This document shows positions 1 to 6,892 of a stretch of DNA of 15,158 nt, one piece after another. The position numbers and the translations under genes are program-made. Location: contig JAUVIY010000028.1 in NCBI GenBank assembly GCA_030592625.1, positions 1-15,158 of the forward strand, given 5' to 3'. This DNA comes from Spirochaeta sp. (GTDB lineage Bacteria > Spirochaetota > Spirochaetia > DSM-2461). The notes beneath the pieces were generated by a model. It worked only from the letters and a program-made list of their open reading frames with translations, was not told the origin of the DNA and made no database searches. Positions within the stretch are counted from its first letter, which is position 1. Each line of letters begins with the position of its first letter.

Positions 1-1355
<1,355 letters not shown>

Positions 1356-1384
1356 TTATGTTTCCTGAAAAAAGAAGACAAAGA

Positions 1385-1414
1385 ATTATATCATTTTCAG
1401 GGGTTGAAAGTCTA
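1385..1414 (-). promoter_or_regulatory. Candidate sigma-70-type promoter for gyrB
   Basis: On the minus strand a perfect TATAAT lies at 1390-1385, preceded after 18 bases by TAGACT (1414-1409), four of six matches to TTGACA. It would start transcription about 30 bases before the gyrB ATG. Seen directly as motifs; promoter function is inference. Confidence 0.4.
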
Positions 1415-1459
1415 GTTGAGGCGTTTTCTCCAGACGTTTTACCCTTGTGACGAGAGGCT

Positions 1460-1468
1460 TGTGGATAT
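1460..1468 (-). promoter_or_regulatory. DnaA box in the gyrB-dnaA divergent region
   Basis: TGTGGATAT here is the complement of ATATCCACA, one mismatch from the TTATCCACA consensus. It lies between the divergent gyrB and dnaA starts, where DnaA commonly represses its own gene. A TATAAT at 1489-1494 is a possible dnaA -10 element, but no good -35 accompanies it. The rest of 1347-1572 is AT-rich (especially 1520-1565) and holds no gene. Confidence 0.5.
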
Positions 1469-1572
1469 TATGATCAAAACCTCAGTTATATAATTCTATC
1501 CTGATTCGGAAGATCTCTCCGATTTTGATATTAATTATTTATATTATATGTATTTAGATATTAAGGAACCGT

Positions 1573-2973
1573 ATGAGCGGCAGTGATTACAACTTATTCT
1601 GGACTGAAATAGTCCGCCAACTGATGGAAGAGGGCAATCTCTCGAAACAGGAACATGATATGTGGTTCCGGAACATGGAATTTATCAAGGGAGACGGTGA
1701 CTTTCTCACCCTCGGTGTTCCCTCGAATTTCTACAGGGATCAGGTTAAGCAAAGATACTTGAATTTACTGGAATCCCGGCTGCATGACCTTACCGGATCA
1801 TCGATGACGATCAATTTCGAGATCAGAAAAAATAACCGTCAGGCCCAGGAAAAGCCCATAACAAATCAAGCACAAGTGGAAAGTCCCGAAAGTCGTTTGT
1901 CATCATCACCTGAAGAACATACTCAGGCTGCTGATCGGAAACCTCATCGTCAACTTCGCCAGGATTACGATTTCGACGGTTTCGTAATTGGCAATAATAA
2001 CTCCTTCGCCGCCAGTGCTGCACAAGCCATAGGATCCAATCCCGGAGGAGCTTATAATCCATTCCTGATATACGGCGGCGTCGGCCTGGGAAAAACACAC
2101 CTGATGCAGTCAATTGGCAATTCCATCCACTATTCGATGATGGACAAAAAGGTGGTTTACATAACCGCAGAGACTTTCATCAATGAATTCATCCATTCCA
2201 TCAAGAGTGAGACCCAGAGCCAGTTCAAGAATAAATACAGGAAAGTGGATGTATTACTCATCGATGATATTCATGATTTGCAGAATAAAAAAGAAACCCA
2301 GGAAGAACTTTTTCACACTTTTAATGCCTTGTATGACGCTAAAAAGCAGCTTGTATTTACCTGTGACCGTCCGCCGTCCGAACTCCGTAATTTCACCGAC
2401 CGTCTTAAAAGTCGATTCGAACGAGGTCTTAATGTCGATCTTCAACCACCAAACTTTGAAACCCGTTATGCCATTCTCCGTAAAAAATTGGAAACTATCT
2501 CTACTTCCATCCCCGATGAGGTTCTGGAACTCATCGCCAGAAACGTTACGACTAACATCCGGGATTTAGAATCATCTCTGACAAAAATGGTGGCTTACGC
2601 CGACCTTGTAGGAAAAAAAATCACCGTCGAAGTAGCTCAGCAGCAATTAAAAGGTACTTTCACCAGCACTCTTACCGCCAATATCACTATCGACAGGGTT
2701 CAGCGGGTCGTATCGGAATACTTCAATGTTACCCCTGCCGACCTTAAAGGAAAGAAACGAACCAAACAGGTCACCTTCCCACGTCAGGTAGCCATGTTCA
2801 TCATCAGGGAGATTACCGACTACTCTACAACAGAAATCGGTCTTGAGTTCGGTGGCCGGGATCATACAACCGTCATGCATTCATGTCAGAGAATTGAAGA
2901 TCGAATGAAAGGTGATCCTACCTTGGAACCCACTGTCGGAGAACTCATTCGCTCCGTCAAAGAACGCAGCTAG
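1573..2973 (+). CDS. dnaA: Chromosomal replication initiator protein DnaA
   Basis: DnaA binds DnaA boxes at oriC, opens the duplex and helps load the replicative helicase. The 466-residue product has the family's normal length and order. Domain I is at about 1-85, and a polar, Gln/Ser-rich linker follows (about 86-130). The AAA+ core has Walker A GGVGLGKT (168-175), Walker B LLIDDIH (228-234), the arginine-finger region SRFERGL (280-286) and sensor II NIRDLE (328-333). Domain IV ends in the DNA-binding signature GGRDHTTVMHSC (427-438). The start is supported by AAGGA five bases upstream. It lies between a DnaA box on the left and the candidate oriC on the right, and is co-directional with dnaN. 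Nothing appears missing. Confidence 0.98.
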   Translation: MSGSDYNLFWTEIVRQLMEEGNLSKQEHDMWFRNMEFIKGDGDFLTLGVPSNFYRDQVKQRYLNLLESRLHDLTGSSMTINFEIRKNNRQAQEKPITNQAQVESPESRLSSSPEEHTQAADRKPHRQLRQDYDFDGFVIGNNNSFAASAAQAIGSNPGGAYNPFLIYGGVGLGKTHLMQSIGNSIHYSMMDKKVVYITAETFINEFIHSIKSETQSQFKNKYRKVDVLLIDDIHDLQNKKETQEELFHTFNALYDAKKQLVFTCDRPPSELRNFTDRLKSRFERGLNVDLQPPNFETRYAILRKKLETISTSIPDEVLELIARNVTTNIRDLESSLTKMVAYADLVGKKITVEVAQQQLKGTFTSTLTANITIDRVQRVVSEYFNVTPADLKGKKRTKQVTFPRQVAMFIIREITDYSTTEIGLEFGGRDHTTVMHSCQRIEDRMKGDPTLEPTVGELIRSVKERS

Positions 2974-2974
2974 C

Positions 2975-2994
2975 TGGGGATAGATTGAGGATAA
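2975..2994 (-). promoter_or_regulatory. Two adjacent inverted DnaA-box-like sites
   Basis: TGGGGATAG (2975-2983) complements CTATCCCCA, and TGAGGATAA (2986-2994) complements TTATCCTCA, a single mismatch from TTATCCACA. They share orientation and lie 11 bases apart, starting two bases after the dnaA stop codon. Confidence 0.5.
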
Positions 2995-3037
2995 GCCGCA
3001 CAAATTTGTGAATTAGTGGTGTATGAAATTTCTGTTT

Positions 3038-3046
3038 TCTGGATAA
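3038..3046 (-). promoter_or_regulatory. Inverted DnaA box
   Basis: TCTGGATAA is the complement of TTATCCAGA, one mismatch from the consensus. It lies inside the loop of the GTATGAAA/TTTCATAC inverted repeat in the candidate origin. Confidence 0.5.
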
Positions 3047-3130
3047 AGTGGAAAAATCGATGATTCGGTTCAGTTTCATACCCAACATATTCCCAGGCTT
3101 AATTCAAACGGGCGAATATAAATAAGTGAC

Positions 3131-3147
3131 TTTTCCCCATTTCCCCA
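3131..3147 (+). promoter_or_regulatory. Tandem DnaA-box pair next to the DnaA-trios
   Basis: An exact direct repeat of TTTCCCCA (3132-3139 and 3140-3147) sits where the two trio-proximal DnaA boxes lie in the B. subtilis origin. Read as 9-mers these are TTTTCCCCA and ATTTCCCCA, two and three mismatches from TTATCCACA. The repeat and position are seen; binding by DnaA is inferred. Confidence 0.55.
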
Positions 3148-3151
3148 GGCC

Positions 3152-3169
3152 CTACTACTACTACTACTG
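3152..3169 (-). promoter_or_regulatory. DnaA-trio array
   Basis: The top strand reads CTACTACTACTACTACTG, so the bottom strand reads 3'-GAT-5' five times followed by GAC. This is the DnaA-trio motif, which is bound as single strand by the DnaA filament during origin opening. It begins four bases after the last TTTCCCCA box, across the GGCC step, and leads directly into the AT-rich tract. Confidence 0.8.
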
Positions 3170-3267
3170 TATTTAAATTTAGATATTAAGTAATTGAAGA
3201 GTCTGTGTAGAAATCAATAAATCAGGTTCCTGAAGGTCTATGTAGCCGTGAGAATACTTAATAACAC

Positions 3268-3297
3268 TTGTGCCCATGAGTGAATTCCCCTTATTAT
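3268..3297 (+). promoter_or_regulatory. Weak candidate promoter for dnaN
   Basis: TTGTGC (3268-3273) is followed after 18 bases by TATTAT (3292-3297), five of six matches to TATAAT. It would give a leader of about 30 bases before dnaN. The -35 match is poor. Confidence 0.25.
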
Positions 3298-3331
3298 CGA
3301 TTCGTATCGTCGTCAAATATGGAGGCACGCC

Positions 3332-4435
3332 ATGCGGTTCAGCTGTGACAAGAATGTCATACTTAAAGAAATTTCCGTTGCTCAGGAGATTATCGCTTCC
3401 CGCAATGCCCTTTCGATTCTCTCCAACGTGCTTCTTGAAGCCGAAGGAGATGCCATCACCATTAAGGCGACCGATCTCAAGGTCAGTTTCGAAACCCGCA
3501 TACCTGTTGTAGTCGAAGCTCCTGGTAATACAACTGTTTTCTGTGACAAGTTGCTTGGCATCCTTAGAACCTTCCCGGATGGAGAAGTCCGTTTTATTCA
3601 GGACGATGGTGATCGCTTGACTATTACCGACGGAAAAAACATCAATTTCCAGCTTCACAGTATATCTGCCGATAAGTTTCCGGAAATTCCCGAAACTGAC
3701 GAAGCGACGTTTTTCTCTCTTCCCCAGAAGGATTTCATCAATATGGTGGGTCAGACAATTTTCGCCATCAGCGATGATGAAACACGCTATTTCATGAATG
3801 GCGTTTTTATGGAGAAAGGGGAAGACCGGTTGATTATGGTGGCTACCGATGGACGACGCCTCAGTTATATTTCCAATTCTCCCGAAGGGGAAGTACCAGA
3901 ATTCGAAGGAATCATTATTCCTCCCAAGGTTCTTCATCTGGTGAGGAAGCTGGCTTCCGGAGAAGGAGAAATCAAATTGGCAGTCGCCGATAAAACCCTC
4001 TTTGCCAAATTTGATAACCAGAAAGTTACCAGCACATTGATAGATGGTCAATTTCCGAATTATTCCCGGGTTATCCCGGACAATCAGGATTATGAAGTTC
4101 AGGTGAACAGAGCTGAGTTTATCGATGCACTGCGGCGTGTTTCTCTTCTTGCCGATCACAAATCCAAGAGGCTTTTTCTTTCGGTTTCAGGTGAAAAACT
4201 CACTTTAAAATCTGACGAAAGCGAAATTGGTGAAGCCGAAGAAAGCATTGTATGTCGTTATGAAGGACCTGATTCTGAATTCGCCTTGAATCACGTTTAT
4301 CTGTCCGATCCTCTTAAAGTGATCGGAGAAGACGAAGTAAGTATGAAGTTCACCGAAACCAACAAGGCGATTACAATGGTTTCTGTTCCCGAGTCCAGTT
4401 ATTTCCATATCGTGATGCCAATGCAGATGGAATAG
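3332..4435 (+). CDS. dnaN: DNA polymerase III beta subunit (sliding clamp)
   Basis: DnaN is the ring-shaped clamp that tethers DNA polymerase III and other enzymes to DNA. The 367-residue product matches the family's usual length (366 in E. coli) and consists of three clamp domains at about 1-120, 128-245 and 246-367. The N-terminal pattern with ISVAQEIIASRNALSILSN and ATDLKVSFE, the middle ATDGRRLSY, and the C-terminal IVMPMQME, corresponding to the conserved MPM-type end near the peptide-binding pocket, are all present. The start has GGAGG six bases upstream. recF follows after three bases, so the two are very probably cotranscribed. No anomaly is seen. Confidence 0.98.
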   Translation: MRFSCDKNVILKEISVAQEIIASRNALSILSNVLLEAEGDAITIKATDLKVSFETRIPVVVEAPGNTTVFCDKLLGILRTFPDGEVRFIQDDGDRLTITDGKNINFQLHSISADKFPEIPETDEATFFSLPQKDFINMVGQTIFAISDDETRYFMNGVFMEKGEDRLIMVATDGRRLSYISNSPEGEVPEFEGIIIPPKVLHLVRKLASGEGEIKLAVADKTLFAKFDNQKVTSTLIDGQFPNYSRVIPDNQDYEVQVNRAEFIDALRRVSLLADHKSKRLFLSVSGEKLTLKSDESEIGEAEESIVCRYEGPDSEFALNHVYLSDPLKVIGEDEVSMKFTETNKAITMVSVPESSYFHIVMPMQME

Positions 4436-4438
4436 ATT

Positions 4439-5518
4439 TTGGGTTTCCGATCGGTTCGCTTCCACGGATTCCGCAATCTGGAAGATGGAGAAGTCAACCT
4501 TGGTGCTCATGAAGTCTATCTCATCGGTGAAAACGGTCAGGGCAAAACCAATTTTCTCGAAGCTTTGTACCTGTTAAGTTACGGTTCATCCTTTCGTACC
4601 CGTCAGGATCGTGATCTTGTTGCCTGGGGATCCCGGGAAATGGCTGTTCACAGTCGATTCGAAACCCCGGAAGAACCCGAAGGCCGGCTGTCGGTAATCT
4701 GGCAGGACGGAACAAAATCAATACGTTTCCACGGGAAAATCGTCAACGACCGGAAGGAACTCCTTCGGCGAATTCCAGTCATAGTATTCGTGCATGAAGA
4801 TTTTCTGTTTGCCGGTGGTCCTCCTGAACGGCGACGATGGTTCATGGACCAGACATTGAGTCTTCATGATCCTATGTATGTGGATCAGATACGCCGGTTT
4901 AAAAAACTTCTGAAAGAACGAAATCATCTGCTCAAATCAAGAAAGACGGTGCTTCTGGATCATTACAGCGAACAACTGGCCTCTGCAGGATTAGCTGTAT
5001 CCGATCGGCGAGAATCTCTGACCCGGGAATTCGGTACGATATTCACACCGCTTTTTCAGGAAGTGTCCGGAATGGATGAAGAAGTTACCATGGTTTACCG
5101 TCCTTCCTGGGGGGATTCACGATCCACAGGTGAAGTAATGGAAAAGATAAGGGAAAAGCAGGATATGGACCTGGCGTTGGGAACAACAGGTAGTGGTCCG
5201 CATCGTGATCGCTTTATATTCCTTGCAGATGGTCGTGATTTCGCTAAAAATGCTTCCACCGGGGAACAGAGACTGCTTTCTTTAGTGTTGCGAGTGGCTC
5301 AAGCACGATTCTATTCGGAAACCACGGGCCGTAAACCCCTTCTCCTCCTGGATGATGTATTGCTGGAGTTGGATTCCAGTCGCCGCCGTTTGTTCCGTGA
5401 TCGACTTCCAGAGGCGGAACAGATTTTTTATACATTTCTTCCGGGAGAGGAAACGGGTAGAATCGGAGATAATTCCCTCACTTACGAAGTGAAAAACGGA
5501 GTTCTGTATGAGCAATGA
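4439..5518 (+). CDS. recF: DNA replication and repair protein RecF
   Basis: RecF is an SMC/ABC-type ATPase that, with RecO and RecR, helps load RecA at single-strand gaps. The 359-residue product has Walker A GENGQGKT (30-37), the ABC signature region ASTGEQRLL (272-280) and Walker B LLLLDDVLLELD (301-312). The start is TTG: the frame has a stop at 4433-4435, and the TTG at 4439 gives the family-like opening GFRSVRFHGFRNL. The Shine-Dalgarno match is weak, and the three-base gap from dnaN suggests translational coupling. The 3' end overlaps the DUF721 gene by 11 bases. The signature reads STGEQR where many RecFs have SQGQQR; this is within normal variation. Confidence 0.96.
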   Translation: MGFRSVRFHGFRNLEDGEVNLGAHEVYLIGENGQGKTNFLEALYLLSYGSSFRTRQDRDLVAWGSREMAVHSRFETPEEPEGRLSVIWQDGTKSIRFHGKIVNDRKELLRRIPVIVFVHEDFLFAGGPPERRRWFMDQTLSLHDPMYVDQIRRFKKLLKERNHLLKSRKTVLLDHYSEQLASAGLAVSDRRESLTREFGTIFTPLFQEVSGMDEEVTMVYRPSWGDSRSTGEVMEKIREKQDMDLALGTTGSGPHRDRFIFLADGRDFAKNASTGEQRLLSLVLRVAQARFYSETTGRKPLLLLDDVLLELDSSRRRLFRDRLPEAEQIFYTFLPGEETGRIGDNSLTYEVKNGVLYEQ

Positions 5519-5993
5519 CGATCAGTTCAGTCGTGCCGGTGACGTACTGAAAACTCTTTTTGACCGTCTGCTATTGGAAGATGCTGCCGGATATACACGA
5601 TTTTTTTCCGGGTGGGAGAAAATTGCCGGTGCACAGACAGCTATGCATGTTTATCCCCGGGATATTGTTAATAATGTCCTGGTCCTGGAGACGGACCACC
5701 CCGGTTGGTCTCAACGGATCAGAATGCGGCAGGAAGGCCTGTTGAAAATAATTCGCAGCAAGTACCCCGAGTTGGACATAAAACGCATCAGAGTCGTGAT
5801 TGGGGAATCCCAAACGAGCGAGAGGAAAAGAGAAATTTTTCATGGTCGAAAAACATTTGATATGATGGGAAAAACTGAGAAAGTACAACCCGTTACGGTT
5901 GAGCCCTCGAAGCAGAAATCCGAGCAGAATAGTGAAAGTGAAGAATCCTTTTTTAATCTGCTGGAGATTATGCGGCACCGTGGCGACTCTTGA
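5508..5993 (+). CDS. dciA: DUF721/DciA-family protein (putative helicase loader)
   Basis: The 161-residue protein matches the DUF721 pattern. A helical start is followed by GWEKIAGAQTAMHVYP (about 35-50, with the conserved Trp and Gly). Next come the VLVLETDHPGW strand-turn (57-67), an amphipathic helix to about 84, and IKRIRVVIG (91-99). The last 60 residues are charged and probably disordered. DciA proteins of this family interact with the replicative helicase DnaB and are thought to help load it in bacteria without DnaC or DnaI. The start is supported by GGAG six bases upstream, and it overlaps recF by 11 bases. Position in the replication operon fits that role; the same gene follows recF in treponemes. 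Family assignment is firm, helicase-loading function is inferred. Confidence 0.85.
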   Translation: MSNDDQFSRAGDVLKTLFDRLLLEDAAGYTRFFSGWEKIAGAQTAMHVYPRDIVNNVLVLETDHPGWSQRIRMRQEGLLKIIRSKYPELDIKRIRVVIGESQTSERKREIFHGRKTFDMMGKTEKVQPVTVEPSKQKSEQNSESEESFFNLLEIMRHRGDS

Positions 5994-6025
5994 CGGGATT
6001 AGACCCCGTCCGTATAGTAACTTGG

Positions 6026-6110
6026 CTCAATGGTATGGTATGTAACCATCCTTTCCCGGCACTCGCTCGGAAGTACCTGAAGGTACTTCTCTTACTCTGC
6101 TTGGGAATCA
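6026..6110 (-). repeat. Palindromic repeat, copy A (upstream of rpmH)
   Basis: A 33-nt core (6037-6069) matches 13565-13597 on the opposite strand at 32 of 33 positions. Beside it is a perfect 8-bp hairpin, GAAGTACC (6070-6077) and GGTACTTC (6082-6089) with a TGAA loop. Eleven bases later comes TTGGGAATCA (6101-6110), also shared with the other copy. The outer part ATGGTAT (6030-6036) is shared too. It fills most of the 178-bp gap between the DUF721 gene and rpmH and could overlap the rpmH promoter or leader. Confidence 0.8.
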
Positions 6111-6171
6111 GCACCTGATAAAGATCATCACCGGGGACTGGTGGAAATCGGATCCCCCATGGAGAATATTG

Positions 6172-6327
6172 ATGAAACGAACCTATCAGCCGAGTAAAAC
6201 TAAAAGGAATCGAAAATTTGGCTTTCGTGCCCGTATGAAAACCAAAGGTGGACAGACTATTCTTGCCCGCCGTCGCCGCAAGGGTCGGAAGAAACTTTCT
6301 ATCACGGATGAGAAGAAGCCTTACTAG
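6172..6327 (+). CDS. rpmH: 50S ribosomal protein L34
   Basis: The small basic protein of the large ribosomal subunit: 51 residues, beginning [20 protein letters not shown] and continuing with the diagnostic ARMKTKGGQ and [13 protein letters not shown]. Family members are usually 44-52 residues; the last few residues (ITDEKKPY) are a slight extension. The start has GGAG seven bases upstream. It overlaps rnpA by 20 bases, so the two are read in different frames over the shared end, the classic rpmH-rnpA pairing. It lies downstream of recF and DUF721 instead of divergent from dnaA as in Bacillota. It is about 60 bases downstream of repeat copy A. Confidence 0.97.
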   Translation: MKRTYQPSKTKRNRKFGFRARMKTKGGQTILARRRRKGRKKLSITDEKKPY

Positions 6328-6661
6328 ATCGGGAAGACTGAAAAGTAAAGCGGATTTTGCTCATGTCTTTGATCAACCTGATTTCAGATCCGGATGTCGC
6401 GGAGCGAAACTTATTGCGAGGTGCAATGGTCTGGAAACAGACCGCTTTGCCGTTACACTGGTCAGAAAATTCGGGAATGCGGTTCAGCGTAATTATGCCA
6501 GGCGTGTTCTCAAGGAAATCTACCGTAATACAAAGCAGGACCTGCCAACCGGCTATGATATTATCGTTGTCCTGTATTCCGGCGATTACGGTTACCTGGA
6601 ACGTGAACAACAGTTCATGAAGTTGATCCGGAGAGCGGGTTTTGCCAAAACGAATGTTTAA
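6308..6661 (+). CDS. rnpA: Ribonuclease P protein component
   Basis: RnpA is the protein cofactor that helps the RNase P RNA cleave the 5' leader from pre-tRNA. The 117-residue product starting at ATG 6308 has family length and shows [13 protein letters not shown] near the start. The RNA-binding motif follows as [20 protein letters not shown], then [16 protein letters not shown]. The usual RNR triad reads RNY here. The start lies inside rpmH and has no clear Shine-Dalgarno, so translation is probably coupled to rpmH. The frame stays open upstream to GTG 6248 with an in-frame TTG at 6263; a longer form like those known in Thermus cannot be excluded. yidD overlaps its 3' end. Confidence 0.93.
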   Translation: MRRSLTRSGRLKSKADFAHVFDQPDFRSGCRGAKLIARCNGLETDRFAVTLVRKFGNAVQRNYARRVLKEIYRNTKQDLPTGYDIIVVLYSGDYGYLEREQQFMKLIRRAGFAKTNV

Positions 6662-6875
6662 ATGGCTGGCTTGGCCTTTTATCGGGCTTGTCAAACTGTA
6701 CCAGTATGTGATTTCGCCGTTTTTCCCCCGCAGCTGTCGGTTTTTTCCGACCTGTTCCAGTTATTCTGTTGAAGCATTGAGAAAGCACGGGTTATTCAAA
6801 GGCTTATGGCTGGCGATTCGGCGGATTGGACGGTGTCATCCCGGTAACCCTGGCGGTTACGACCCGGTCCCTTAG
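6642..6875 (+). CDS. yidD: Membrane protein insertion efficiency factor YidD
   Basis: YidD is a small membrane-associated protein thought to assist YidC-dependent insertion. The product has an amphipathic, hydrophobic N-terminus ([20 protein letters not shown]) and the family signature [20 protein letters not shown], followed by [18 protein letters not shown], including its conserved cysteines. Start choice is uncertain. TTG 6642 has GGAG eight bases upstream and gives 77 residues; ATG 6654 gives 73 residues but has no Shine-Dalgarno at proper distance. Either way the gene overlaps the end of rnpA, and it precedes yidC by 17 bases, the usual order rnpA-yidD-yidC. Confidence 0.93.
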   Translation: MPKRMFKWLAWPFIGLVKLYQYVISPFFPRSCRFFPTCSSYSVEALRKHGLFKGLWLAIRRIGRCHPGNPGGYDPVP

Positions 6876-6892
6876 TTATTCCGGAGGAATAA

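Larger units (their letters stand above)
2975..3190 (+). other. Candidate replication origin (oriC) between dnaA and dnaN
   Basis: The 358-bp gap after dnaA holds no gene. From left to right it contains two closely spaced inverted DnaA-box-like sites (2975-2994), another inverted box (3038-3046), and an 8-bp inverted repeat (GTATGAAA at 3021-3028, TTTCATAC at 3074-3081). A tandem pair of forward boxes (3131-3147), a GC-rich step (GGCCC), CTA repeats (3152-3169) and an AT-rich tract (about 3170-3195) follow. This order of boxes, GC step, DnaA-trios and AT-rich DNA matches the basal unwinding system described for Bacillus subtilis, where it also lies between dnaA and dnaN. Origin function is inferred from that match and from gene context. 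The remaining 3191-3331 is leader DNA for dnaN. Confidence 0.8.

Noticed and set aside
3179..4159. A 326-codon open frame antisense to dnaN
   Set aside because: It lies entirely opposite dnaN and its leader, resembles no protein family I know, and has no Shine-Dalgarno or promoter. dnaN is unambiguous.
5992..6010. GACGGG/CCCGTC hairpin right after the DUF721 stop as a terminator
   Set aside because: The stem is only 6 bp and no T-run follows; an intrinsic terminator is not supported.
6070..6100. The 8-bp hairpin of repeat copy A as an intrinsic terminator
   Set aside because: It is followed by TCTTACTC rather than a T-run, and it recurs with the 33-nt core in a divergent gap where termination would not be needed.
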